Assembly: GCA_002917075.1 (NCBI GenBank)
Contig: NTMA01000022.1
Coordinates: 124,001-188,000 of the forward strand
DNA length: 64,000 nucleotides
DNA from: Hawksworthiomyces lignivorus
Lineage: Eukaryota > Ascomycota > Sordariomycetes > Ophiostomatales > Ophiostomataceae
Direction: 5' to 3'
Below, piece after piece: positions 43,758 to 56,276 of the stretch (the first letter of the stretch is position 1; each line of letters starts with the position of its first letter). The notes beneath the pieces are model-generated. The model saw only the letters and a program-made list of their open reading frames with translations, made no database searches and had not been told where the DNA came from. The position numbers and the translations under genes were made by a program.

Positions 43758-44627
43758 CTCTTATAATCCATTGTGAAAGACTTTCAATGAGAACTGCAAT
43801 AATTGAAGAGGATGAATTGACGTCGCATTCACAGATAGAGTTCAAGGGATTCGCTTGTCTTCCTATAGCCAACAATATCTACGGTTTGGCTTTGTCCATC
43901 TTATTATAAGTACGGAGTGTAAGGATAGAATCTTTCAAATATCTCTTATCTTAAAATGCGCCCATATCTGTTTATCAAAAATCACTTATCTAGAGATGCC
44001 CGGTAAGTTTAATTACTTGTCATTCTTATGCTTTGCCGCTAAAGATTCACTCTATATAATTAAGTTGCGATGTTTTCCACGGTAAAATCTCAGCTCAGCG
44101 TATGATATTAATAGTGTGGAAGCAGAACCATGTACAAAGCTATTCATTGGCAAACCAAAGCGGGCGAAAATGGCTTGCTATCGACGACTAGGAAACTCTG
44201 GCCAGAGCAAATACCGTGGTGAATTTCATTGCGCCCACTTGTATCTCGGTATTGTCTTATCTATTAACGTGTTGCCTCTCTAAGTCCCCACGGCGTTTTT
44301 GCCTCTTACCGGAAATAAACCTGGCTCAACACCACAGCGTCTTCTTGGCCGGCCATTGTTCCACTGTCGACGCGCTGATAAGCTCAATCATGGGTTGGAC
44401 CGTAAATCAATGTCCACTAGAAGACATGCCGTACATCCTAGCCGGTATCTTATATACGGAACCATATGCTCATATAAATATTTTGTTTAGGTTACAGAAT
44501 TTGGCCGCCATACCACTATACTTCAACTACAGTCATTGCTTCCTCTAGTTTCACATCTACGAGACACTCGAGACGTGATATTGCTTACTTCATCCATTAG
44601 ATCGTCAGCTACACTCTCCTCTGCAAC
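43758..44627. other. Intergenic region
   Basis: 870 AT-rich bases. A frame at 44216-44548 (+) is Cys/Leu-rich but without a family signature. The last few hundred bases should contain the promoter of the 2OG oxygenase gene. Confidence 0.4.
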
Positions 44628-45882
44628 ATGGCCGCTCTCTTTAATCCTCCTTCTGCCGTGGGGAAGCCTGCCGTTCCCAAGTGGGTCCCTCCGGAGCCCA
44701 CCAAAGAGAAACTCGACTGGGCCGATATACATACTATCGATCTCAGCCTCCTCGACAGCCCGGACCCGGAGGTCGTGGCTGACCTTGTGAGCCTGGCAAA
44801 GATTGCGATCAAGGAAGATGGATTTTTGTACTTGAGCAACTATGGGGTATCCCAAGAACAGCTCGACCGCCAATTTGATCTCGCTCAGTACCTGCATGCC
44901 AACATTTCTGAAGAAGACAAGGAGCGCTTGTTGATGGATCCCTCCTCCGGCTTATTTTCTGGCTTCAAGCACCGTAGAGGGTGGAGCAAATTGGGCGACG
45001 AGCAGGTCGATGGCATTGAGCAGTTCAATTTCTATTCGCAGGAATTTACAGATCCGGAGAACAAGATTCCCGAGTGTATCAAGCCATACTTTGACGAGAT
45101 TGTGGCTTTCTCTACTGTTCGGCTCTCCCCCCTCATCACAATTCTGTTTCTCTGCGATCTACTGCTGACAAAAATTTCAGTACCTGACTTACTCTGTGAA
45201 CCACCGTTTGCTGATACTCCTGTCTCGCGTGCTAGAGCTGCCCGATGACTACCTGTGGGACCACGTCCAGTCCCACGACGGCGTGGTCGGCGAGGGTTAC
45301 TATCGCCACGCCCTCTTCTATCCACTCTCCAAAGAGGTCCGCGACAGTCGCCGCGGCATGCGCATGATTGGGCATACCGACTACGGCACCACGACGCTGC
45401 TCTTCTCGGTGCCAGTGACGGCGCTGCATATATTTAGCCGCAAGAAGCGGTGGCAGCCCGTCAAGTATGAGCGGGGCAAGCTCGTCGTCAACCTAGGCGA
45501 TGCGCTCGAGATCATCTCAGGCGGCCACTTCAAGGCCACCCTACACAAGGTGACTGGCACCCCGGCCGACCAGGTCGACTGCCAGCGCCTGTCCATTGTT
45601 CAATTCAACGCCTGCCTCGGCGACCTCAAGCTGCGGCCGGCAGTACAGTCGCCGCTGCTCCAGCGCGAGGGTCTCGTTCTGGACCAGTCAGTCTTCTCCC
45701 AATACAAGGCTCTCATGGATGCCGGAGAAGTCGTGCCGAGCATGAGAGAGTGGCGCGAGCTGCTCATTTCCAGCCGGTCACGCAAAAATGCCGAAGAACG
45801 TCCCGGAGGTGTCCGTGAGATCAATGGCATCAAGTACGGAGTAGAGAAATTCCGCGGCATCGAGGTCCTGATTCCTGTGTAG
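44628..45882 (+). CDS. Isopenicillin-N-synthase-like Fe(II)/2-oxoglutarate oxygenase
   Basis: Two exons (44628-45116, 45181-45882) join in phase to 396 residues; the donor is a weaker GTTCGG, but the join gives an expected sequence. The N-terminal DIOX_N part contains IHTIDLSLLD and the EDGFLYLSNYGV segment. The core has the iron triad His228, Asp230 (GHTDYGTTTLL) and His285 (ATLHKV), and the 2-oxoglutarate anchor Arg299-x-Ser301. This fold performs hydroxylation, desaturation or ring formation in primary and specialised metabolism; sequence alone does not tell which. It is the first gene of a block that continues with an L-amino-acid oxidase, 1.4 kb downstream on the same strand. Confidence 0.93.
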
Positions 45883-47324
45883 AAGTGAAGTATAGCAGCA
45901 ATAGGCGGTTAGTAGGTGGTAGAGCAAAAGTATGGACAATGTAAGCGGTCAGTTCTCTATCAATAGATTTGCACTGCCTTCCCTTCTTAGTGTGATCCCT
46001 ATACCTGTATGACAGTCTTTATTCAAGATTGCGATTCGAGAACATTGTCGACCACAGGCAGTAAAAAGAAAAAAACTGCGAGGCACCATGTACTCAGATG
46101 ATTGCTTACTTGCGAGTCATGCCGTCGGCAACAGCCGTTATCAGTTGTGGGGCTGTACTGTGGGGTTAGCTGTTTGGGGAGCGCCGATTTCCAAGATTTC
46201 AGATGAGCCGGCTTATGTTGATCAACTAGGCCATTTTCGAGAGGTTAAGCGAAAGTGTGTTCCAGAAGACCTGCCACTTCCTCGCGATGTTGACCTTTGA
46301 TTTTGTCACCACAAGTAGAAAATGCTTCATAAAGCGAACACACTGCTATGATTCTCCGTGGGTCTATAACCAAGGCAAACTATGCCTAGAACTACCAAGG
46401 ATTCGACACACAGCTTCCAGAATTGTCTTCGGAGTAATGCCGTTACACCTCTGCAAGCATTGAACTCTGTTAAATTAACTTAAAAAGTTCAAATAAGAAC
46501 TGACATAAATGGTTAGTCGTTTGGCGGAGTGTTGAAAACGTGGGATGCCTTTGCATATTAGGCAGCGGTACACCGAGACATCCGCGTATCATATTATTTG
46601 AAAAACGCATCTCTTGGCAAGCTGGCGGGGTGAGGCCGGCCTGTCGGCAGCAAATGGCGTATTGTAATCATGGTATGATATGTGAGGGTGGCATATGATG
46701 TAAACCGGAGTCGCTCGTATTTATAAGCTTAATGAAGCAAGCCTATGTACCCTGCATACACTTGGGCATCTTGGCATTCGTCGTCTAGGTTTGTTATCAG
46801 TGACACATACAGTATCTCACAGAGCTCTTTGGACGATAAGCTCAGAAGCTGCTAAACTTCACCAACTTGGTAAATGTCGCTAGATTATTGTCAACAAAAG
46901 GGCGCGAGGACGGAGCATACCGATATGCTTCTATTACGAGTACAAAATACGCATCGAATCAGTACAAGATAACAGCGTCGTTTTCCCCATTCAGCAGCCT
47001 GCAGCTCTAACCCGTACAAATTATGATCCGTGCCGATCTGACGTGACAGCATACACCTTCCTAAAAAAGGTGAATTTAGTATAAACCGGCACCCGGAATG
47101 CGTATAGACGCTCCTCCGGCTCTACTGAACCATTCGGCTAAAGAAACATGCCAGGCATGTTTGGCGCGCCTGGGCTATCCCGGTTTGCCGGCTACTAAGC
47201 GTTGGGTATACTATAAATTGTAGGCAGCTATAAAAGGCACCAAAGTGAACTGCCTTTACAAACATTCATTAATCTGCAAACCATACTCTTCCGATAGGGT
47301 TCTAATTAGCCTGCTGGTGTAACA
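45883..47324. promoter_or_regulatory. 1.4-kb intergenic region upstream of the L-amino-acid oxidase
   Basis: No gene was recognised. A clear TATA box, TATAAAAG, lies at 47229-47236, 96 bp before the oxidase ATG at 47325. GC-rich partial palindromes with GCCGGCAAACCGGG-like sequence occur near 47168-47195 and could be regulator sites. Confidence 0.5.
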
Positions 47325-49748
47325 ATGCTTGGACTTTTGCTTCTTCTGGGGCAGGCCGTGTCGTCTGCCCCTACTCACCCAGTGCAGCTGGAGACAAGGT
47401 CAGCGCTCGATTCACGTCTTGCCAACATTCATCTGTCGTTTACGGACATTGTAGAAGGCACCATAAGCTTTACATATGGACTTTGCACGTCTAGGGCGCA
47501 GAGTGACGCGCATCATGTCATCGGCAGAGGTCAGCATGGAGCTGACAGACTCGTCTGGGTCATACCCGAAGATGTCTCGTCAGGTGGCTGCATCTCAGCC
47601 TGGAACGAGAAGGGCCTGCTGCTTGGCAGAAGCGAACCACAGAATTTTCGCCAGCGGAAAATGAAGCGCGATGCGAACAGCATCCCTATGACAACCGCAA
47701 TGGGCATCAACCCCTGGGGCCCTTGGTTCGACGGCGTGGAGCTTCTCCAAAACAAGAGCCTCAGCGCGATTGATGTGCGCGACGCTAAGAGCAAGCATGT
47801 CGTCATTGTAGGCGCCGGCATGTCTGGCCTGATGACTTTTCTCGCCCTAACGCAAGCTGGTATGGATAACATAGAGATCATTGAAGCCGGCGAAAGACTC
47901 GGCGGCCGCGTCCACACTGTCTATCTCAGCGGAGGCCCATTTGACTACTCATACCAGGTTTGTGTGTTTTACCCTTTATTGTTAAGAACACAAATGCTGA
48001 TATGCTGCAGGAAATGGGACCTATGAGATTCCCTGAAACGTACAAGTCTACATCTACCAACAAGACATACAATATCACAGATCACAAACTTGTCTTTCAG
48101 CTGGCTGCGGAGATGAACAAACTCAACAACTACGACAAGAATCTAAGCGTGAATTTCATTCCGTGGTACCAGTCAAGCCCAAATGGCCTCTACTATCACA
48201 ATGGAATAAAGCTATCTGATGGCCTCCCGCCAACTATCAAGCAGGTTTCGGAAAACTCGTCTCTGGAAGTGGCTACTACGTATGATGCGTCCACTACAGA
48301 TCTGCAAAACAAGATCTCTGCTATTACCGGTGACGACTCTGTCTTTATTAAGATCGCACAGAACATGTTTGAAGCACACGCGGCGTTTCTTGGTGAGTAA
48401 AATGCGTCTATGAAACTTGAGATATTTGCCTGACACTACGACAGCAAACGGCGTCGATGGATTGCCGGGAGACCAGTGGTCCGAGTTTGCTTACATGGTG
48501 AACTACCTTAAGGCAAACCTCAACGATACAGACATCGTCAGTGGTGGGGACTTTAGCAGTTCGTTCTGGGACTCGTTATACGATGGCGTGTACTTTAGTG
48601 CGGCCACTTGGCGTACAATTGACGGAGGTATGAGCGCATTTCTATAGCTATCCCCTGCTGCTGCTATTGGTTTTTCTCAACTGACAATTGCTAGGTCTAA
48701 ATCGCCTTCCCCTCTCTTTCCATCCGTTAGTTGACAACTACACCACAATGAACCGTAAGATAGAGCGTGTTCAATGGAATGAGTGCTCGAAAAAGGTCAA
48801 CCTCCAGTGGCGAAACAATTATACGGAGAGCTTCGAGAACACCACAGCCGACTATGCTGTTATCGCTGTACCCTTCTCTGTTGTGAAGAATTGGCGCTTT
48901 TCAACTGGAAGTAAGTTCTAACTTATTGTTTCTTTCTGTCTAACATGGTATAGAATGCTAAGAACACAGCTCTGCCCACTACTCTCAGCAACGCCATTAA
49001 CAATGTCCCATATACGGCGGCTTGCAAGGTGGCGCTCGAATTCAAGACACGTTTCTGGGAGCACTTTGAAAACCCCATTTATGGCTCGTGTTCAACCTCT
49101 ACAGATATTCCAGGACTTGGATCGATCTGCTACCCATCGTATAATATCAATGGCACGGGACCAGCCACAATGCTCGGCAGCTACGTCTCAGGCAATGAGT
49201 GGGGTGGGTACTGGGTGTCAGTGCCAGAAGATGAGCATGTGCAGTATGTCTTGGACGCGATGATTGAGATCCACGGCGAAGTCGCGCGCGAGCAATACAC
49301 GGGCAAATATAACCGGCGATGCTGGCTGGAGGATCCGTTGGAAAAGGCCAGCTGGGCCAGCCCTGAGGTGGGACAGCACGAGCTGTACCTGCCAGAATAT
49401 TTCAAGACTTATAACAACGTGAGTTTCAGTCACACTTCTTGTTATTTGGTCAATGATCGAACACTGACTCGCACAGATGATCTTTGTCGGTGAACACACA
49501 TCGTATACGCACGCATGGATTGCGTCCGCTCTTGAGTCGGGCATTCGTGGCAGCGTCCAGCTGCTTCTCGGTAGGCAATTCATTCTCAGCGTAAACGAAT
49601 TTTAGGCTAACAACTCTCAGAGCTTGGTCTTGTAGACGAAGCAAAAGCGACAGTCAATAAGTGGATGGCGAGATGGATTGATGTTGTAAGTGACACATGT
49701 ACGCTGAGTTTTAACAAATGTTTGAATCTATACTAACGAATCTAGTAA
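47325..49748 (+). CDS. Secreted L-amino-acid oxidase (FAD amine oxidase family)
   Basis: Eight exons (47325-47957, 48011-48392, 48445-48627, 48695-48910, 48970-49418, 49477-49570, 49621-49685, 49746-49748) join in phase to 674 residues. A signal peptide (about 1-15) is followed by a roughly 100-residue segment with a Kex2-like KR at 114-115, suggesting a cleaved propeptide. The dinucleotide-binding motif is VVIVGAGMSGL (GAGMSG at 163-168), with EAGERLGGRVHT just after. The C-terminal FAD motif is IFVGEHTSYTHAWIASALESG. The last exon is just the stop codon TAA; read-through of the final intron would add a short tail instead. The enzyme would oxidise L-amino acids to imino acids, which become 2-oxo acids and ammonia, releasing H2O2 outside the cell. 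Asn-x-Ser/Thr sites are numerous, consistent with secretion. Confidence 0.93.
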
Positions 49749-50222
49749 ATATACATATCAAGGAATGTTACAAATCGCAACATCAAAATAATTAAATATT
49801 CTCTAAATCACCATAATGAATATATTTGTACTAGTGTTCAGGGTGTACAGAGCTCCAGTCTCTGGAGAAGATGGCCGTTACAGACTTTTGTTATCGCTCA
49901 ACTTATACAAAGATGACCGCTGATATCTATAATTTATTACGAGAATATTGGTTCCAATCACAATACGTAATATCTAAAATAGGCATTTAGATGTTGATAA
50001 TCCAAGCTCTACAGTTATACTTATTTAGAGAAATAAGAAGCATTTTTATCTATATCGAACATAGACCAAATAAGTCCATCATGCCGTCATCCTGTATTAT
50101 ACCAATATAACACTAGTCAAGGTTACAATTGTAAAAGGTGCAGAACAGTTAGATAAAAACTGCTGCCTTTTTCTCGTTCTTAGAATTACGGTCCGTCGCT
50201 TATGCCTCGAACAGAGCAAATC
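49749..50222. terminator. Intergenic region between convergent oxidase and RidA genes
   Basis: 474 AT-rich bases between two 3' ends. These should hold both polyadenylation regions; no other feature was seen. Confidence 0.35.
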
Positions 50223-50861
50223 TCATGCCTGGGCAATGCATTCGATCTCAACGCTAGATTCCGGTCCGCCAGGTAGGCGGCCGGCCTGGATGCAGGTGCG
50301 AGCTGGCGCTTGGCCGGGAAGAGCCTGTTCCAGAACGGTGTCAGAAGAAAATCAAAATTTTGAGGTAGGAAAATTGCCGCTTACAGCAACAAAAGCCTCG
50401 TTCATAGCATCGAAGTTGTTCATGTCCGCTAAATACACTATTCGGACAAATCAGTATTTGAAGTCAAGGGAATAAAATAGCGCTACTCCTTCGTACAAAA
50501 AACCAAAAAAAGGAGTAGGAACGCACCGTTGAATTTAACAACCTTTTCAAGAGAAGAACCTGAGAGCTCAAGGACCTTGGAAAGATTGGCAATGGCCGTA
50601 GTCTGCGTATTGATGTATCAGATTTTGCAATCAAAGCTGAAAGCGAGGTTTAACTGACTGTAGCTTGCTTGATCTCGCCTCGACCAACTTGTCCAGAGCA
50701 AAAGATTAAGCCGGGAACCTTCACCGCCGCACCTAGAAGTTTGTCGTAAACAGTCGTATTTAGCTAGAGATGACAACAATGATAATATTTCGAAAAAGAG
50801 GTTCCTTACTGTTGTGAGGCTTGAGAGGAAATTCTTCACTAGAAATAATGGAACGAGTCAT
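50223..50861 (-). CDS. RidA/YjgF/UK114-family imine deaminase
   Basis: Five short exons (complement of 50223-50324, 50385-50437, 50527-50602, 50659-50732, 50810-50861) join in phase to 118 residues, the normal family length. Signature blocks are present: GLIFCSGQVG, TTAIANLSKVLELSG, VVKFNVYLADMNNFDAMNEAF and the C-terminal PARTCIQAGRLP with Arg in the position that binds the carboxylate, then VEIECIA. RidA proteins hydrolyse reactive 2-imino or enamine acids to 2-oxo acids and ammonia. The gene is tail-to-tail with an L-amino-acid oxidase whose product is exactly a 2-imino acid. The exon 2 donor is GTCAGT, slightly unusual. No targeting signal is evident, so it is probably cytosolic. Confidence 0.92.
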
Positions 50862-52029
50862 TTTGGGCTTTGATACGTTGCAGGCGTCGTCACAGTGGTA
50901 AATTAGCGTAAAAGGAGTGCTGCCTTGGAGTGAAGACAACCGTAGATGACAGCATTTTTAATGGGACTTAGCTAATTATATATGATCCAATGTCAATAGT
51001 GCTCACCACCGAATCCGGACGTTGCTCTTATCTCTCTACATTGTACAGCGGCGTCGGCCGATAGTGTGGCCCTAGCCGCTTGATTTAAGATGTGCTTCCG
51101 GGCGGGGATTGAAAACGCCGGCCGATGTCGCCAAATCATTAAAAGTATCCGTGGAATTTGTAACTTAAAGAACACCATTTTTGCCTATGAAGTTAATTAA
51201 AGCGTGACTTGCCAACATGGTCTTGCTATTATTCTGCTAAGTGAGCTTGGACAGAAAAGCTAACGGGGTCATCGATATTCAAACTTATTTATAATTCAAT
51301 TTCATTATACTAGATTTTTACTAAACGTCTTTCCTTCGACTTTTACTAAGGCTAGAAAGTACAACAACTGAATTCCCCACGGAGTTTAATACCCCTGGTA
51401 CGCGATCAGCAGGAGGGAGAAACCTAGTGCCAGTTTGAATGACAAACGGAGAATTCCCTGCGATCTATGGAAAATCTATATGGCCAGTGCTCTCAGATAG
51501 TACCTGGCTTTGAAATATTTATATTTATTATTTCTAATAATGAACCTATAATAAACTAGACCTCATCCTTTTTCTGATTCAATTTATATACTAAAAAAGG
51601 CTTCCTTTTAATTTTACAATCAACGAACATTTTGAACAAGCTCGAAGTAATTCGGTTTCAACAGAGAAAAGAGTTATATATTTTTGAAGTGCGGTAAAAG
51701 TATGAAATTTGTATCACAGTTTTCTCAGCTGAACTTGTTCACTCCAAACACCGAGAATGCTTTGTCTCTATTGAAGTACCACACATTTCATAAATGGATT
51801 GGATAGCTTATCCTCAAGCTCAGCATCCTCTCTACTGTCTGCGGTTAATCAACCTTGCCATAGTCCCCTTCGTGCGGGGTACGTATTACGGGGTAGGTAT
51901 GGAGAACGTATTATGGGCCTAGGGCAGCTCGCTTCACCTTCATAAGACCCCGCCCTGGCGCAACATCATGTTAACCAGAGTTCCTCTTAGAGGCGCGACC
52001 TGCAGCTTTTCTATTCTTTTTCAGTGATT
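50862..52029. promoter_or_regulatory. Divergent promoter region, RidA and Zn2Cys6 regulator
   Basis: 1,168 bases between two genes transcribed outwards, so both promoters lie here. A GC-richer patch at about 51040-51125 stands out in otherwise AT-rich sequence. No operator was identified and no coding signal was seen. Confidence 0.45.
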
Positions 52030-53993
52030 ATGGCACGGGTAGACGCAAGGAAAGCTTGTTTGCATTGTCGCCAGCACCACCTAAGATGCGATCAGGAGCA
52101 GCCGTCATGTCGCCGGTGCAGACAAGCGAACCTCACATGCAGCCGCCGAGCCGTGAGTGCCTTTCGAACCATTTCATTCAATGAGAATCATATTCCAACC
52201 GAGCAGAGAGAGCACTCCCTTCCACGCTCACCGCGTCGGCTAGAGCAGCCGGTCGATCAGCCGGGAACTGTCTTCATCGACGAGACGAGGGCCGTCATCG
52301 CGGCCCAGGAAGAAGGCGCGGCTCATCAAGACCATCGAGTTGATGTAAGTCTGTCATATTGATCGACTTGCACTCCTGTTTGGGGATATCGTTACTTACT
52401 TTTTCAATTGCGTTTCAGGATGATCAAGTGCCCAACAATCCATCTAGCTTGTCCCCGTCTGCTACATACTTCTTCAACAACCCACCTTCTCTGATCGGAC
52501 TTCCCCTTGCTACTGGAGTCCATCATGTAGGCCCACCTAACCTTAACCACAGTGCCGCATTCCAAGGCCTTCCCTCCCCACTTGCCTGCGGTGCGGTTGA
52601 TGGTATCGCAAATAGTCGGCCTAGTACCGGCAATCTTGATGCCACTTTGTCGATTCTGCAAAGCATGCCAGAGCTGCATCCACCGTTTGATGATGCGCTC
52701 TACTTATCACATATGGTCCCTCAGCCAAATCCAACCATTTCACACCCCAGAGAAGCGTATCTTCTCAAGTATTTCACCCAGACATGGGGGCCAATATTTG
52801 ATTGCTTAGACGCCAACTTGACCTTCACGAAGTCTCTCCTTCGCATCGCCCTGAACTCGTTTTCGCCATTGTTCTGGGCTATATTGGCTACCTCAGCATT
52901 GCAGCTATCTCGGGTGTCGAATTATCCAGTCTTTGCCGCGAAGTACTACCGCTCGCAGTGCTCAAAGGCCATCATGCCTATATTGCTTCAATCGGCAGAG
53001 CCTGAGGCAAACGAGGAGACCCTCCTCGCAACTTACGTTTTGCTCAGGAACTATCAGCATATGACAGGTTAAGATTCGGTCCCAATAATCTAGTCTACCG
53101 CTAATGCACTGACACGTATGGTCGTAGAGAATCTCATGGAGAAAAATACCGACACACTGTTCACCGCTGCTTTAGCTATCTCAGCAAATCCTTCTGACAC
53201 TTTGTCCGACAAGACTAATCTAGGGCGCGCAGCATTCTGGGTTCATCTTCGGCAAGACCTTCATGTTTCGCTCCTGCTCCAAGTACCCATCAACACGGAC
53301 TATCCACCATGTCTTCAGAGAGACAAGGCTCTAGAAGAGTTAGATTTAGTCACGAGCCAGACTGTGCAGGCCCGACAAGAAGCTGTTGACTGTGCTTGGG
53401 CAAACAGCATAGCCATTATCTTATTCGATATTATCAACTATTGTTTTCAACGTGGTCCTCGAGAAATCGAAGATTGGCTTACTCTTCGAAGACGTATGGA
53501 TCACTGGAAGATAGCCAAACCTCGACATTTCCAGCCTTACTACGAGAGAGGACCTGATCCGTCAGAAGGACGTTATTTCCCCGACATCTGGATCTCGTCT
53601 GACTGTCAGGTTCTCGCCTGGCTTTATTATCATACAGCTACCATCTTGCTGAAGACACATCCGCCGAATATCGGAAGCACATCACCCAGAGCGGAGAGGC
53701 CGGGGCCTTCTGCCCTTGACTGCCTAGAGAGCCAAGAAGAGGTACTAATTCACGCTCGTGCTATTTGTGGCATCGCAGCTACAAATCCGAACGCCCAGGC
53801 ACTTATAGTCCTTTGCCATATGGTGACTATATCGGCGATCTACTTTGTGGACGAATCAGAGCAAAAGGAAACCATTAATTTGTTACGGATGGCCCACACT
53901 GTTACTGGCCACCCTTTGAGCGATGTGGAAAAGAAGCTGTCAAAGGGTTGGGACAGCCAAAATAGATCTGCACGTCCACGGCAATTAAATTGA
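52030..53993 (+). CDS. Zn2Cys6 transcription factor of the 44-59 kb block
   Basis: Three exons (52030-52344, 52419-53067, 53128-53993) join in phase to 609 residues. ATG 52030 is used; the frame opens two codons earlier only from GTG. The zinc cluster has Cys at 10, 13, 20, 27, 30 and 37. A Pro/Ser-rich linker leads to the ARO/acriflavine-type fungal regulator domain (HPREAYLLKYFTQTWGPIFDCLD, then ETLLATYVLLRNYQ and RAAFWVHLRQDLHVSLL). It is intact. It is divergent from RidA and followed tail-to-tail by an MFS transporter 64 bp away, so it is the likely local regulator (inference). Confidence 0.93.
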
Positions 53994-54057
53994 ACGAGAA
54001 ATACCGTGTATGGTACAAATTTTAATGTACGTAGAGACGTCTGCCACACTATTTTCC

Positions 54058-56276
54058 TCACAACTGTGTATCTGCGATCTCAACACGTGTCTCATGCATG
54101 GCATCGCCAGTGCCCAGCTTCTCCTCGCCAACAACCCCGCCAGTAATAGCTGAGAAATTCTCGCGAGCAAGCTCGTGAATATCCTTGGGGGGGCTGGGCC
54201 GCATTCGAAGCCAGTATTGAAGCTGTTCAAGTTTGTTCTTGCCATGCGTTGCCATGGGCATAGAAAAGACAATATCTAGCTCCTCAAGACTTAGACCTCT
54301 TGTCTCAGGTACGAAGAAGTAGGCTATTGTAGCCCCTATAAGGCACCATGCAGAGTACCAACAGAATGAACCAGTCACAGTCATTGACCTCAGCTGAGAC
54401 GGCCATGCCATTGTAAGGCTAAAACTGAAAAGCCAAGTTGTCGCCGTGGCAAAGCTCATACCTAGAGTGCGCATGTATAGCGGAAACGACTCGCTGGCAT
54501 AGACAAATGGCACTACGCCTTGGCCCGGGGCGTACGCGGTTTCGTAGAGGTAGCTGATCCCCACGTTAGTTTCATGGCCTGCAACTTCAAGCTGTTGTAT
54601 AACTCACATCCCAATTGCTACCATGGCCAAGCGTGCCTTGTCTCCCTGTACCAGGAAGGAAAGACCAGTCCACAGTGTACAAATGCACATAGCAAGCAGA
54701 GACCAGATCAGCAGCCGCCGCCGGCCCCATATATCAATGTACTTGATAGCAGGCAGAGCGCAAACAAAGAGAAGGGCGCCAGCTCCAATAGAGGCATAAA
54801 TCGCAGTCTCTGCTGAAGCGCCTGTGTCGACGAAGACTTGACCAGTATAATATGTCATTCTGTTACAACCTATATCAGCCGTGCATCTCTCAAATCACAG
54901 AGCAAGATTGGTACGTACGCATTGATTCCGCAAAAGTTCTGCATGAACATGATGAACCACGAAGCGAGCGCCGCATACCGGACTCGCGGGACTCGAACAA
55001 CATCGCGAATATCCGAGAGGAATGTGCGTCCAGAGCGCAGACTCTCTTCGAGGTTCACAGCCTCCACGATACAGTACAGATCGCGAGTAGCTTCCAGTTT
55101 GCTGTGTCGAAGACGCAGAAGAGACCTGAAAGCCTGTGGGTATCGCCGTCTCGATACCAAATATCTGGGAGACTCGGGGCCGAAGTACACAGCAGCAATG
55201 ACGAAAATGGGAGGGACCAGTTGGCTCCCAACCATAAGACGCCAATTCAGGGGATATTCAACATTGACGACTAGCACGGGAAGACTTGGATCAGATTGGG
55301 GTCTTATTAGCGGGGTTTCGTGGTGACTTACAGGCTGCACCCATGATGTAACCCATCATAATACCAAAGGCGACAAAGACCTCCCACATCATGACGAGGC
55401 CGCCTCTGATGCGAGCAGGTGCACATTCGGCGTTATATACGGCAACCGTGGCGGAATTGGCACCAATGCCTATCAGGTTAGCTTTGTCATCCTTTCTATC
55501 TTTTACCCTCTCAATGCCACTTGCAATAAATGAAGGGTAGAGAAGCGGCGGCAAGGAGACTTCAATATATATTTGTGGGGCTTTCCAACTTACTGAGACC
55601 AAGCAGCAGTCTTGCACCAAGAAAGGACTGCCATGTTTTGGCGACTGCTTGCCACGAAGACGCTCCAATGGAAACAATAGACCACGCAAAAATAGTTCCG
55701 CGACGGCCGAGAAAGTGATTTGAGGGAATCGCTAACCAGCAGCCCAGTGTCGCGCACATCAGGTAAGGACTCGCATTAACGAATCCTATCAACGTGGCAT
55801 TGTCTTCAAGACCGAAGTACCTAAGGAAGAAGAGCTGCGCGCCGCTGATAACGGTCTCATCCATACCCTGGACGGTGGCGGCCAGTGCATTCACGATAGC
55901 GACCCACCATACTGCCCATGGCTGACGAAATCGCTGCTTCAGCTCCCTTTGTAGACCCTGTGATACCTTATTAGCACATAAGTCTTAACCGTGAGACATT
56001 TATGCATACACATACCAGTCTCTCGTCATCCGAAGCATCTGTCGCATAGAAGCCTTTGGGGTCATGGGCGAGATATGCTCCCCTCTTGAATGTCTCAACA
56101 TCATTGCTGAGACCGACATCGGAAGCAAGTTTAGTGGCACGCCTCGTGATCTCTTCTCTGGAAATTAGGCCATTGAGTAGGTCCATGTGCTCTTGGCCGG
56201 AGCCATAACTCATATTTTCCACATTCTCAGAGCTGGCATCTTGGCGCAGACTCGGCTGACCTGTAGATTTTGACAT
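54058..56276 (-). CDS. MFS transporter, sugar-porter family
   Basis: Six exons (complement of 54058-54553, 54608-54859, 54919-55270, 55332-55469, 55594-55957, 56016-56276) join in phase to 620 residues. A long hydrophilic N-terminus of about 90 residues precedes the first helix. Sugar-porter marks are GRRGTIFAWS after helix 2, PESPRYL before the central loop, IWGRRRLLI in the second half and the PETRGLSLEELD end. The QGMDETVISGAQLFF region resembles the fungal myo-inositol/quinate-like branch. It should be a plasma-membrane symporter. It shares an 860-bp divergent promoter with the P450 gene, so uptake or export linked to that enzyme is plausible. Confidence 0.94.

Noticed and set aside
44216..44548. 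110-codon frame (+) before the 2OG oxygenase
   Set aside because: Cys/Leu-rich but without a family match or splice continuation; probably 5' flanking DNA.
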